A stretch of DNA of 55,237 nucleotides from an uncultured Eubacteriales bacterium (GCA_905201505.1 CAJKOJ010000003.1:1-55237); one strand, 5' to 3'. Positions 33,414 to 42,445 are shown, counted from the stretch's first letter. Numbers and translations: made by a program. The notes: a model not told the origin generated them from the sequence alone.

Positions 33414-34346
33414 ATGCTTGATAAAAATAAAACAATGGTTAAAAGGTGTTTTTTGACAGGCGAATATGTGTTTTATGCTACTGACAGAGCAAAAAGACCA
33501 CACAGCTTTAAAAGAGACAGCATTAAACTTACTCCAAGGGAGTTTTGTCCTTTTTGTCCGCAAAATAGTTATATGACACCTGAACCTGTATATGATGACG
33601 GGCTTATTAAGATTGTACCTAATAAATATCCTTTTGTTCATACAAATGAGGAAACATACGGGGTGCATGATGTGGTTATTGATACAAATGTGCATGAAGA
33701 AAGGCTTAAAGACTTTAATGATGAGCATATATTTAAACTTATCAAAGTACTTAAAGAAAGGTTTATTCATCTTGAAGAAGATAAGGGAAGCAGATATGTG
33801 CAGATTTTTAAAAATGAAGGTATGGAAGCAGGAGCTAGTCAGTCTCATTCTCACTGGCAAATAGCATCTCTGCCTGTTATTCCTCTTAAAATGGAACATC
33901 TTTTATATGTACTTAAAAAATATTATGATGAAAACAATAAATGCTATTTCTGTAATTTGGATTTTGGCGAAAGAGTTGTTGAGGAGAATGACAGTTTTAT
34001 TGTTTATATACCATCTGACGGCAAGTTTCCTTATGGTATGGATATATTGCCTAAAAGGCATATATCATCTATTAAAGAATTTTCGGATAAGGAAATTATG
34101 GATTTTGGCATTATATTGAGAAATTCAGTAAAAAGATTGGTTGCATTAAGACCGGGTATTTCATACAACTTATGTCTTTATTCAGCACCTAAGGATGAAA
34201 AATGTCAGGATTACTTTCATTTCTATACACAGATTATCCCAAGAATAGGACATATGGCTGGGTTTGAGTTCAGTACGGGGTGCTATATTAATTCAGTACT
34301 GCCTGAAATTGGAGCCGAAGAGCTGAGAAGTGTTAAAATTAATTAG
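33414..34346 (+). CDS. GalT-like HIT-superfamily nucleotidyl-transferase/hydrolase
   Basis: A 310-residue protein resembling galactose-1-phosphate uridylyltransferase, best placed with the DUF4931/GalT-like group. An N-terminal zinc site is likely (CPFCPQN near residue 44, and CYFC further on). The active site reads GASQSHSHWQI, His-Ser-His rather than the His-Pro-His of true GalT. A second half keeps FHFYTQIIPRIGHMAGFE. It lacks a galK or galE neighbour. Substrate unknown; ADP-sugar or dinucleotide phosphorylase activity is possible. GAGGTGAG precedes the start, and it sits between the lipoprotein and ddl in the operon. Confidence 0.8.
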   Translation: MLDKNKTMVKRCFLTGEYVFYATDRAKRPHSFKRDSIKLTPREFCPFCPQNSYMTPEPVYDDGLIKIVPNKYPFVHTNEETYGVHDVVIDTNVHEERLKDFNDEHIFKLIKVLKERFIHLEEDKGSRYVQIFKNEGMEAGASQSHSHWQIASLPVIPLKMEHLLYVLKKYYDENNKCYFCNLDFGERVVEENDSFIVYIPSDGKFPYGMDILPKRHISSIKEFSDKEIMDFGIILRNSVKRLVALRPGISYNLCLYSAPKDEKCQDYFHFYTQIIPRIGHMAGFEFSTGCYINSVLPEIGAEELRSVKIN

Positions 34347-34363
34347 ATTTGGAGGGAATTATT

Positions 34364-35305
34364 GTGACTAGAATAAAACTTGGTATACTTGCAGGAGGAA
34401 ACTCAGCTGAAAGAGATGTATCCCTTAAATCTTGCAGTAATCTGATTAACAGTCTTGATAAGGATAAATATGACATACATATATATGCTTTACCGGGTGA
34501 TAACAGCAAGGAATGGATAAAGGAAATTATGGATAAAAAGCCAGATATTGTTGTAAGTGCCTTGCATGGAGGTCAGGGGGAGAATGGTTCAATACAAGGA
34601 CTTCTCCATTGCTTGAGTATACCTTATGTTGGAAGCGGCGTGTTATCAAGTGCTTTATGCCTGGATAAGAAATCTGCAAAGACTGTACTTGATGCCAATC
34701 ATATTCAGACAGCAGCTGATGTCTTTATAAAAAAGGGTGAAAAAGTTGATGTATGTGCAGATGATATAAGGCAGTTGGGATTTCCTTTAATTGTTAAGCC
34801 AAACAGGGGAGGTTCAAGTATTGGTATTGAGGTTGTAGAAAACATTGAACGTCTTGAACAGGCAGCTAAAAATATAATGGGAACATATGGAGATGATGTC
34901 CTGGCTGAAAAGTTTATAAATGGAAAGGAAATTACCTGCTGTATTTTTGAGTGTGGTGGTGCTCCAAAGGTTATGTCTGTGCTTGAAGTAAACAAAAAAG
35001 GTGAAATTTTTGACTATGAGGACAAGTATGAGAGCGGTGTGTCCTCTGCCCTTGCTGATATGCCGGAATTTATGCGTGATATGGTAAAGATGATTGGTAT
35101 AAAAACCTTTAATTTGCTGCAATGCAAGGACTATGCCTGTGTTGATATGATTGTTATGGAAGAGCAGATATATGTAATTGAAGTAAATACTCTGCCGGGA
35201 CTTACACAAAATAGCCTTATACCTAAGGCGTGTATGAGTTATGGTATAAGCTTTGGTAATTTTATTGACGATATTATTAAAAATGTTTTAGAGGAGGGAA
35301 AATAA
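34364..35305 (+). CDS. ddl: D-alanine-D-alanine ligase
   Basis: Ddl joins two D-alanines for the peptidoglycan stem peptide. The 313-residue ATP-grasp enzyme has HGGQGENGSIQG near residue 70, VKPNRGGSSIG near 144 and the metal-binding EVNTLPGLTQNS near 270. It begins at GTG 34364 with GGAGGG eight bases upstream, and an in-frame TTG at 34349 just before that site is rejected. It shares the operon with a lytic transglycosylase, so cell wall synthesis and cleavage are co-expressed. The next small gene starts immediately after its stop codon. Confidence 0.94.
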   Translation: MTRIKLGILAGGNSAERDVSLKSCSNLINSLDKDKYDIHIYALPGDNSKEWIKEIMDKKPDIVVSALHGGQGENGSIQGLLHCLSIPYVGSGVLSSALCLDKKSAKTVLDANHIQTAADVFIKKGEKVDVCADDIRQLGFPLIVKPNRGGSSIGIEVVENIERLEQAAKNIMGTYGDDVLAEKFINGKEITCCIFECGGAPKVMSVLEVNKKGEIFDYEDKYESGVSSALADMPEFMRDMVKMIGIKTFNLLQCKDYACVDMIVMEEQIYVIEVNTLPGLTQNSLIPKACMSYGISFGNFIDDIIKNVLEEGK

Positions 35306-35458
35306 ATGTTTATGGGAACTTTAATGTTATTTTTAAATATAGCAATTATCGCTGCAGTATTTGTTGCTTTATATTTTGTAGTAAAATTAGCCGTTAAAAG
35401 CGGGGTAAAGGAAGCTTATAGGGAAATTCAAGATCAGAAGGTTAGCGATAATAATTAA
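35306..35458 (+). CDS. Small single-pass membrane protein (50 residues)
   Basis: A short gene of 50 codons that directly follows the ddl stop and has GAGGAGGG seven bases before its ATG. The product has a membrane helix at residues 5-28 (LMLFLNIAIIAAVFVALYFV) and a basic, then acidic amphipathic tail with KLAVKSGVKEAYREIQ. It ends the polA operon just before a terminator. Spacing, ribosome site and reading frame all argue that it is real. Tiny proteins of this form are frequent in Clostridia, but no function is known to me. Confidence 0.75.
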   Translation: MFMGTLMLFLNIAIIAAVFVALYFVVKLAVKSGVKEAYREIQDQKVSDNN

Positions 35459-35463
35459 AAATT

Positions 35464-35497
35464 GGCTGCTGCAATTTTTTTGCAGCAGCCCATTTTA
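35464..35497. terminator. Bidirectional terminator between the polA operon and cdaR
   Basis: An 11-bp perfect stem (35464-35474 with 35480-35490) with a 5-base T loop. T-rich sequence follows on both strands, so it serves the convergent transcripts. Confidence 0.88.
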
Positions 35498-35529
35498 TAT
35501 AAAGTTTTAATTTGTTTTTCTAACAGTAT

Positions 35530-36951
35530 TTACTGCTCATTTGTACTATTTTCAGCATGGGAAGTGCTGATTTCAGTATGTTCAGTGTGAGCTGTGGTAG
35601 TTTCTGTTTCTGTAGTAATTTCTGTTTCTGCAGGAGAATCGTTGGCATCAGGTATTGTAGTTTTTTTAGCAATTGTAACATCTAAAAGTATATTTTCCTT
35701 AAGTATTGCATTTTGAGGAAGAGTAAGTTTTAGTGGTACAGAATGCTTTCCCTCATTAAGCCCTGATAGGTCCAAAACAGGCATAAGGCTGTTTAAATCA
35801 ATATTTTCTGCACCGCCTATTTCTGCTATCACATTATCAGGTATACTTACACTAAGGTCAGGCGCTAATCCTACAACGTTAATCATACCTGATGTTATAA
35901 TATACTTTTCTGCACTTGTAAGACCTACCTTTATTGTTATTGTAACTTTTTTCTGGTTATTAACAGCTTTTAAATTAGCTCTTTCAAGCATATCACTTAT
36001 ATCAACAATTTTGGTTGTTTCTTTATTAATCTTTGTCAAATCAATTGCAGGTAGACTAATGCTTTCTACAGTATTGTCACCGTCACTTGTAACATTAATT
36101 GTTTTTGGCGACCAATCTACAGACAAAAGCTCTAAGTGTTCCGGCAGGCTGCCTATAGTTCTTGGTTCTTCAATTTTAACTGTGTTGTTTTTTCTTATCT
36201 CTATACTTACAGGTATATTTTCAGGTTCAGTCAAAAATCCCTCTAAAGGCAGATTGTCTTCATCATATACCGCCATAGCACAGCTTTTAACAACATCATC
36301 CTTTTCACCGGTAATATCTATTGTGGCAATGGCTTTTTCTACATTTGCTATTCTGCTCTCAGGACCTGTTACCAGAACCTCAGTAACGTCTGTTACAGGG
36401 GCTTCTGCGGTATAGCCTGATACGGGAGCACCGTATGTATTAAGTTCAACTGGTACAGTCTTTGAGGAGGCTTTATCTATCTGAATTTCACATATAGTCG
36501 GGTAATAGCTTGCAATGTCATAATTATATATATAAAGGCTGCTGGGCAAGGCAGGAACAATAACCATAGAATATGTCTTTGGAAAAACATCGTTATTATT
36601 CACTTCAATCTTTGACAAGTCTATTTTTGCCTTAATATTATTTTTGTTTTCGCTTTTGCTGAGTTCATCCAAAGCAGGTCTTGTTCCTTCAACTTTTACA
36701 GAAACATTTAGATTTTCAAATTCTTCAAAGTTACTGACAATATAACCTTGATCTGTCAATGATTCCAAGTTTTCCAATGAAACAGAAGCTGTAAAAGTTT
36801 TTATTTCTGTTGGATTTATAGTATTCATAACTATAAACCACATAAAAAGTGCTGCAGCTAAAGAAAAAAGTTTCCATAAAGGTTCTTGAGAAAAGAAATT
36901 TTTAATACCTCTAAGTAAATGATGAGAGGTATTCTGGTTATTATCTTTCAT
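35530..36951 (-). CDS. cdaR: YbbR-domain regulator of CdaA
   Basis: CdaR is a membrane-anchored extracytoplasmic protein that modulates the c-di-AMP cyclase CdaA. The 473-residue protein has a short cytoplasmic start, a membrane helix at about 23-42, and several YbbR-type repeats up to about residue 430. A Thr/Glu/Ser-rich tail of some 40 residues, full of TETETTT-like runs, goes beyond the last repeat and may be a flexible spacer through the wall. It overlaps cdaA by 11 bases. The usual third gene, glmM, is missing, and a terminator follows instead. Confidence 0.88.
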   Translation of the reverse strand: MKDNNQNTSHHLLRGIKNFFSQEPLWKLFSLAAALFMWFIVMNTINPTEIKTFTASVSLENLESLTDQGYIVSNFEEFENLNVSVKVEGTRPALDELSKSENKNNIKAKIDLSKIEVNNNDVFPKTYSMVIVPALPSSLYIYNYDIASYYPTICEIQIDKASSKTVPVELNTYGAPVSGYTAEAPVTDVTEVLVTGPESRIANVEKAIATIDITGEKDDVVKSCAMAVYDEDNLPLEGFLTEPENIPVSIEIRKNNTVKIEEPRTIGSLPEHLELLSVDWSPKTINVTSDGDNTVESISLPAIDLTKINKETTKIVDISDMLERANLKAVNNQKKVTITIKVGLTSAEKYIITSGMINVVGLAPDLSVSIPDNVIAEIGGAENIDLNSLMPVLDLSGLNEGKHSVPLKLTLPQNAILKENILLDVTIAKKTTIPDANDSPAETEITTETETTTAHTEHTEISTSHAENSTNEQ

Positions 36952-37831
36952 GTTTAACCTTTCCTTTCCAAATTTTATTTATATTAATAGCTGTTGTTTT
37001 GCCGCCTTCAGCTATTCTGTCTAGTGTGGATTTGAGTTCCTGGGCACTTATGCCTTTTTTTAATTTTCCTTCTTTTGCTATTGATATTTTGCCTGTTTCT
37101 TCTGAAACAACAATAACATAAGCATCAGAATTTTCGCTTCCGCCAACGGCTGCTCTGTGTCTTGTGCCCAATTCCTGTCCTATTTCCTTTTGCGTTACAG
37201 GAAGTATACAGCTTGCAGCTGCAATTTTATTATTTCTTATTATTACGGCGCCGTCGTGAAGAGGCGTTTTGTTTACAAAAATATTTTGTAAGAGCTGTGC
37301 TGTAACATTACCATTAATGTTTACACCTGTATTTTTGGCAACATCCCCCATAGGTACATGCTGTTCAATTACTATGAGTGCACCGGTTCTTTCGGCAGAG
37401 AGATTAATGCAGGCTTTGTAAATTTCATTTGCTGTTTCAGCTGTAATTTTTCCGGTTGAAGCAGGCGTCTGCAATATACCTGATACACCTGTAACAGCTC
37501 CTGTGCCAATCTGCTCGAGAGCTTTTCTTAATTCAGGCTGGAAAATAATAATTACTGCAATAACACCTACAGACAGTGTTTTCTCAATTATCCATGTCAA
37601 TGTGTAAAAATGCAGATAATAACTAAGAAGAGAAATCATAACAATGATTAAAAGACCTCTGAATAAGGTCCACGCTCTTGTTTCCTTAATCCAGTGTATT
37701 ATTATGTAAATTAAACAGGCTACCAAAAGTATATCTATAACATCGGTAATTCTTATCGACGGAAGTCTTAAAGCGGTTATATTAATTTGTCTGAAAAACT
37801 CACTAAATGGACTGCTCATCCCATTTTGCAT
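36941..37831 (-). CDS. cdaA: Diadenylate cyclase CdaA
   Basis: CdaA makes the essential second messenger c-di-AMP from two ATP, controlling potassium and cell-wall balance. The 296-residue protein has three N-terminal membrane helices (within residues 25-100) and a DAC (DisA_N) domain with the catalytic DGA in PLHDGAVII and the ATP-binding RHR in GTRHRAAVGG. It is the membrane-bound Firmicute type, not DisA. AGAGGGTGA precedes the start. It is followed by cdaR in the same transcript. A 13-bp palindrome (37880-37892, TTCATAATATGAA) lies upstream, of unknown meaning. Confidence 0.95.
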   Translation of the reverse strand: MQNGMSSPFSEFFRQINITALRLPSIRITDVIDILLVACLIYIIIHWIKETRAWTLFRGLLIIVMISLLSYYLHFYTLTWIIEKTLSVGVIAVIIIFQPELRKALEQIGTGAVTGVSGILQTPASTGKITAETANEIYKACINLSAERTGALIVIEQHVPMGDVAKNTGVNINGNVTAQLLQNIFVNKTPLHDGAVIIRNNKIAAASCILPVTQKEIGQELGTRHRAAVGGSENSDAYVIVVSEETGKISIAKEGKLKKGISAQELKSTLDRIAEGGKTTAININKIWKGKVKHER

Positions 37832-37949
37832 AGGTTCACCCTCTTAAAATAGTTTCTTATTTATAAGTATAACATAATTTTCATAATATGAATGTTACAA
37901 ATTGATTAAAAGTAAGAATAAAAATTAACTATTTACAAAAGATATTTAT

Positions 37950-38336
37950 ATGTTAAAAAGATTTTTAATTTACGGAAGTATTGGTATTACATTAGAAATA
38001 TTATGGACCGGTATAACAGCATTTTTTGGCGGTGATTTATCTTTTACAGGACATAGTTCTGTTATAATGTTCCCAATTTATGGTTCAGTTTTATTTTTAG
38101 AGCCTGTGTTTGTTCAGCTTAAGGCAAACAACATATTGTTAAGGGGAATTATTTATATGTCTCTTATATTTGCTGTTGAGTACTGGTCGGGACTTTTTCT
38201 TACTTTTTTAAGGATTTGTCCGTGGTCTTATATAGATACCACTTATAATATAAGAGGTCTTATAAGGCTTGATTATGCTCCCCTTTGGTTTTGTGCAGGT
38301 CTTTTTTATGAGCATTTGTACAAAAGAATATTATAG
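37950..38336 (+). CDS. CmpB-like membrane protein (putative ABC transporter type IV)
   Basis: A 128-residue integral membrane protein with four hydrophobic segments. The spacing of MFPIYGS, VEYWSGLFL and the closing YNIRGLIRLDYAPLWF resembles the ABC_trans_CmpB group, whose name is historical and whose function is unknown. No strong ribosome site is visible before the ATG, so translation may be weak or the start uncertain. It is divergent from cdaA and precedes spmA by 70 bases. A role at the membrane in sporulation is a guess from position only. Confidence 0.7.
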   Translation: MLKRFLIYGSIGITLEILWTGITAFFGGDLSFTGHSSVIMFPIYGSVLFLEPVFVQLKANNILLRGIIYMSLIFAVEYWSGLFLTFLRICPWSYIDTTYNIRGLIRLDYAPLWFCAGLFYEHLYKRIL

Positions 38337-38406
38337 CAGAAGCAATGTTTATGTGAGAATACTTTATTGATCTCTTGAATAAGCTACTACAAAAGGAGGA
38401 GATTAT

Positions 38407-38982
38407 ATGCTAAATTACCTATGGGGAGCAATGATATTTATTGGTATAGTAGTTGCTGCATTTAACGGAAGAATGGCAGAAGTAACAAATGGGGCTATTG
38501 ACTCGGCAAAGGAGGCTGTAAGTCTGGCTATAACTATGCTTGGGGTTATGTCAATGTGGACGGGTATAATGAAAATAGGAGAAAAGGCAGGCTTAATAAA
38601 AAGTCTTTCAAAAAAAATGCAGCCATTTCTCCATTGGCTGTTCCCGACAGTTCCAAAAGAACACAAGGCAATGGAATACATATCTACAAATGTAATTGCA
38701 AATATACTGGGGCTCGGATGGGCGGCAACACCGGCAGGTATTTCTGCAATGAAAGAACTTCAAAAATTAAACAGGGATAAAACAACGGCTAGTGTACCTA
38801 TGTGTATGTTTATGATATTTAATATGTCTTCTCTGCAGCTTGTCAGTATTAATATAATTGCATACCGCAGTCAGTACAATTCTCAAAACCCTTCTGAAAT
38901 TATAGGTCCCGGTATAATAACTACCCTTATTTCAACCTTAGCAGCAGTAATTTTTGCAAAAATGATGGAGATAAAAAAATGA
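38407..38982 (+). CDS. spmA: Spore maturation protein A
   Basis: SpmA, with SpmB, is needed for full dehydration of the spore core in Bacillus and Clostridium. The 191-residue polytopic protein belongs to the nucleoside-recognition (Gate) group of membrane proteins, shown by MLNYLWGAMIFIGIVVAAFNG and GLGWAATPAGISAMKELQ. GGAGGA precedes the start and its stop overlaps spmB by four bases (ATGA). Its presence is one of the reasons to call the organism a spore former. No clear sporulation sigma promoter could be read by eye in the 70 bases before it. Confidence 0.93.
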   Translation: MLNYLWGAMIFIGIVVAAFNGRMAEVTNGAIDSAKEAVSLAITMLGVMSMWTGIMKIGEKAGLIKSLSKKMQPFLHWLFPTVPKEHKAMEYISTNVIANILGLGWAATPAGISAMKELQKLNRDKTTASVPMCMFMIFNMSSLQLVSINIIAYRSQYNSQNPSEIIGPGIITTLISTLAAVIFAKMMEIKK

Positions 38983-39509
38983 AACTGGTTACGTTACTTT
39001 CAGACTTAATAATGCCCTTGGTAATAGTATACATATTATCTTTTGGCTACAGCAAGAAAATTGATGTTTATGAATCCTTTATTGAAGGAGCGAAGGAAGG
39101 GTTTTCAACAGTGCTTGACATTCTGCCAACATTGATAGGATTAATGATGGCTATAGGAATATTAAGGGGAAGCGGTGCTCTTGAACTTTTGGTAAAGTTT
39201 TTTGAACCTTTTGCCGAAAGGGTAGGATTTCCAAAAGAGGCTGTGCCCATTACATTTATGAGACTTATATCTTCTTCAGCAAGTACAGGAATACTTCTTG
39301 ATATTTTTAAAAACTATGGTCCGGACAGTTTCATAGGCAGATTTGTATCTGTAATGATGAGCTGTACAGAAACTGTTTTTTATACGATGAGTGTATATTT
39401 TATGTCTGTAAGAATAACAAAAACAAGATATACACTGGCGGGTGCACTTGTTGCAAACTTTGCGGGAATTATTGCTGCACTTTTACTTTGTAATAAATTA
39501 TGGGGATAA
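38979..39509 (+). CDS. spmB: Spore maturation protein B
   Basis: The partner of SpmA, 176 residues, with about five membrane helices. Motifs of the family include YESFIEGAKEGFSTVLDILP, the MRLISSSASTGILLDIF region and a polar TETVFYTMSVYF segment near residue 130. The two genes overlap and must be co-translated. No hairpin terminator is visible after it, and a promoter for the next gene starts 50 bases later. Confidence 0.93.
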   Translation: MKLVTLLSDLIMPLVIVYILSFGYSKKIDVYESFIEGAKEGFSTVLDILPTLIGLMMAIGILRGSGALELLVKFFEPFAERVGFPKEAVPITFMRLISSSASTGILLDIFKNYGPDSFIGRFVSVMMSCTETVFYTMSVYFMSVRITKTRYTLAGALVANFAGIIAALLLCNKLWG

Positions 39510-39559
39510 GTCTTGTTTATTAAATAAACTGACAGATTTCATACATAAATCAAAAAAAG

Positions 39560-39588
39560 TTGTAATTTCTTCTCAAATGTTGTATACT
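39560..39588 (+). promoter_or_regulatory. Promoter of the LysM protein gene
   Basis: TTGTAA (39560-39565) and TATACT (39583-39588), 17-base spacer, giving a leader of roughly 80 bases. Confidence 0.68.
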
Positions 39589-39677
39589 TATAATGTAAAG
39601 TTGTGATTTTTAATTATTCTTGACTTTTTATATATTAGCTATTAAAATAAAAGGACAATATACTAAGGAGGAATATT

Positions 39678-41108
39678 ATGGCCGAGTATAAAAACGGCGG
39701 CTTAGACAGTAAGGCTCTTGCTGAAAGAAAAAGCAAAAGGCTTGAAGAGGCACTCAGTGCATTTTCCCCTGAGCAGACTAAACAGACTGTCAGTAAGTTG
39801 CTGGAAGAATACGTTGATGAAAGCGGCAAAAATTATTTTGGTGCAGGAACAAGAGATACAACGTTATATTTTGCTGATGATGAGTATATCAGAGAAATAG
39901 AAAAAGAAAAAGACCACAGTAAGGAAGAAAAAACATCAGTTGTTGATAAGCTGCACAAACTTACATCAATAATACCGAAATCAGAACATAAAGAGGACGC
40001 AGCTGAGGAAATTTCAGAAGATTCTGCAAAGAATACAGAAGATACAAACAATGAAACTGTGCAGGAATATGAAAATGAAAAGGCAGAAAGCTCTGCTGCT
40101 GAAGAAATAACCGCAGACTTAGAAACGGAAGAAAATAAACCAGTTGAAACTGCTGCTGAAACAGTAAATGAAAATTCTGATACAGCAGAAGAAACTGAAG
40201 AAAGTATGCCTGAACCTGAACCTACGATTATAATTACACCGGTTAAGGCAGAGGATATAAAAGAACAGGCTTCAACCGAGGAGGATACAAAGGAAATGAG
40301 ACGTGAATTTTTTGATAATGAGATTGAGGTAGATGAGGTACCTCGCCGCAGACGTAAACTGGATGAGGTTGAAAACGAAACAGTATCAGAAGAAAAAAAT
40401 GTCCCTGAAACAGATACAGAGGATATGGATGATGCTGACTACGATGATGACTTTGAAGAGGACGAAAAGGAAAAGAAAAATAAATTCGGCAGCTTCTTTA
40501 AACGCAAGAAAAAGGATGATCCTTTTGATGATGAGTTTGATGATGAATTTGATGACGATGACTATTATGATGATGACGATGATGATGACTATTATGATGA
40601 GGGTTCATTTACATTTAAAAAGGTTTTAAATGTTATAGTTATTATTGCACTGATTTGTTCAACTGCTTTCTTTGCTGCAAGTAATTATACAAATACTAAA
40701 AAGCTTGAAAGTGCCAATACACAGATTAATGAGCTTAATAACGGAAACGGCAGCAACTCTGATGAACAAATTAATGAATTAAAGGCAAAGGTTGATGAAT
40801 TGACTGCTGAAAATGAAAGATTAAAGAGCAGTGCATCAACTCCGTCTAATACAAGCGAGCCTCAGACAGCCGCAGCAGCATCAAATACAGGTTCTACAAC
40901 AATAAGCGGAACAGCACCTGCTGATGAAAATAGTTCATCAACCGGTTCAGGAACAACATATACAATTAAAGCCGGTGATACAGGTTCTAAAATTTGTAAT
41001 GCTGTATATGGTCAGTATACAGAGGAGCTTTGGCAGAAAATATTAGCTGCCAATGGAATGACAACATCTACAGTATATCATCCGGGTGACGTACTTCAGA
41101 TTCCATAA
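39678..41108 (+). CDS. Acidic single-pass membrane protein with C-terminal LysM domain
   Basis: A 476-residue protein with an unusual order. Residues 1 to about 310 form a cytoplasmic, highly acidic, low-complexity region ending in a run of Asp, Glu and Tyr (about 280-305). A membrane helix follows (about 316-334), then a short coiled coil rich in Asn/Glu/Lys, a Ser/Thr-rich linker and a terminal LysM domain (TYTIKAGDTGSKICNAVYG onward) that should bind peptidoglycan outside. It may couple the wall to a cytoplasmic partner; function is unknown. GGAGGA precedes the start. rho begins 14 bases after its stop. Confidence 0.8.
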   Translation: MAEYKNGGLDSKALAERKSKRLEEALSAFSPEQTKQTVSKLLEEYVDESGKNYFGAGTRDTTLYFADDEYIREIEKEKDHSKEEKTSVVDKLHKLTSIIPKSEHKEDAAEEISEDSAKNTEDTNNETVQEYENEKAESSAAEEITADLETEENKPVETAAETVNENSDTAEETEESMPEPEPTIIITPVKAEDIKEQASTEEDTKEMRREFFDNEIEVDEVPRRRRKLDEVENETVSEEKNVPETDTEDMDDADYDDDFEEDEKEKKNKFGSFFKRKKKDDPFDDEFDDEFDDDDYYDDDDDDDYYDEGSFTFKKVLNVIVIIALICSTAFFAASNYTNTKKLESANTQINELNNGNGSNSDEQINELKAKVDELTAENERLKSSASTPSNTSEPQTAAAASNTGSTTISGTAPADENSSSTGSGTTYTIKAGDTGSKICNAVYGQYTEELWQKILAANGMTTSTVYHPGDVLQIP

Positions 41109-41122
41109 TAATGGAGGATAAT

Positions 41123-42418
41123 ATGAATTATTCAGAATTAAGCCTTGCCGAGCTTAGGGAAATTGCTAAGCAAAAGGGTATAGGCAGTGTAACAAGATAT
41201 AAAAAGGCTGAGCTTATTGATCTGCTTGAAAAGGTTGAACCTCAAAGTATACCTGTTGTTGATGAAAAACCAAATTACCTTGAAGAATTGGATTCAGGAA
41301 ATGTAGGCGAGGGTATTCTTGAAGTTATGGCTGATGGATACGGCTTTTTAAGAATGGACAATTATTTGCCAGGTACAAAGGACATATATGTTGCACCTTC
41401 ACAAATCAGACGTTTTAACCTGAAAACAGGTGATAGAGTTACAGGAAAAATAAGAATTCCAAAGGAAAATGAAAAGTTTTCTGCACTTCTTTTTCTTACA
41501 GCTGTAAATGGTGATAAACCTGATTCTGCACAAAGACGGCCTAATTTTGAAGATTTAACTCCTGTGTTTCCAAAGGAAAATCTTTATCTTGAAACACATT
41601 CAAAAGAATTGTCAACAAGATTAATTGATCTTATTGCACCCATTGGCAAGGGGCAGAGAGGAATGATTGTTGCTCCGCCTAAAGCCGGTAAAACTGTACT
41701 TTTAAAAAAGGTTGCAAATGCTATTACAAATAAGTATCCTGAAGTTTATGTTATAGTTCTTTTAATTGATGAAAGACCGGAAGAAGTTACGGATATGCAA
41801 AGGAGCATTTCCGGTAATGTGGACGTGGTTTATTCTACTTTTGATGAACAGCCTGAACATCATAAAAGGGTTGCAGAAATGGTACTAGAAAGAGCAAAAA
41901 GGCTTGTTGAACAGGGTAAGGACGTAGTTATATTGCTTGATAGTATAACAAGGCTTTCAAGAGCATATAATCTTACGGTTCCGTCAAGCGGAAGAACATT
42001 GTCTGGCGGTCTTGATCCGTCGGCATTATATATGCCAAAAAGGTTTTTTGGTGCCGCGAGAAATATTGAAGAAGGCGGCAGCCTCACAATACTTGCAACA
42101 GCTCTTGTTGAGACAGGGTCAAAGATGGATGATGTTATTTTTGAGGAATTTAAGGGAACAGGAAATATGGAGCTTGTTTTAGACAGAAAAATGAGCGAAA
42201 AAAGAATTTTTCCCGCTATTAATATTGCTAAATCAGGAACAAGAAGAGAGGAACTTCTTCTTACAAAAGAAGAACTTGAAACAGCATATTTCCTGCGTAA
42301 AACATTTAGCGGTAATCTGACAAACGGAGAAGTTACTGAGCAGATTATAGATATGCTTTCAAAAACAAAGGATAACAAAGAGTTTGTCAGCGTTGTAAAT
42401 AAACTTAACAAAAATTAA
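41123..42418 (+). CDS. rho: Transcription termination factor Rho
   Basis: Rho is a hexameric RNA helicase that ends transcripts at C-rich sites. The 431-residue protein has the N-terminal Rho_N helix-extension region (MNYSELSLAELREIAKQKG), the RNA-binding cold-shock-like domain with GYGFLRM, the Walker A site APPKAGKTVLLKK near residue 190, and the Q and R loop part with RLSRAYN. The start at 41123 follows GGAGG. An in-frame ATG at 41111 overlaps this site and is rejected. It lies directly after the LysM gene and before its own terminator, then rpmE, the common Clostridial order. Confidence 0.96.
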   Translation: MNYSELSLAELREIAKQKGIGSVTRYKKAELIDLLEKVEPQSIPVVDEKPNYLEELDSGNVGEGILEVMADGYGFLRMDNYLPGTKDIYVAPSQIRRFNLKTGDRVTGKIRIPKENEKFSALLFLTAVNGDKPDSAQRRPNFEDLTPVFPKENLYLETHSKELSTRLIDLIAPIGKGQRGMIVAPPKAGKTVLLKKVANAITNKYPEVYVIVLLIDERPEEVTDMQRSISGNVDVVYSTFDEQPEHHKRVAEMVLERAKRLVEQGKDVVILLDSITRLSRAYNLTVPSSGRTLSGGLDPSALYMPKRFFGAARNIEEGGSLTILATALVETGSKMDDVIFEEFKGTGNMELVLDRKMSEKRIFPAINIAKSGTRREELLLTKEELETAYFLRKTFSGNLTNGEVTEQIIDMLSKTKDNKEFVSVVNKLNKN

Positions 42419-42445
42419 CAAAGAGAAGCTTTGCTTCTCTTTTGT
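42419..42445 (+). terminator. Terminator after rho
   Basis: A 9-bp stem (42421-42429 with 42433-42441) with a 3-base loop and a following TTGT tail. Confidence 0.78.

Noticed and set aside
33414..34346. galT of the Leloir pathway
   Set aside because: The active site reads HSH instead of HPH and no galK or galE is nearby.
40333..40629. Methionine-rich frame inside the LysM gene
   Set aside because: It is the +1 reading of the GAT repeat that codes the Asp-run; no ribosome site.
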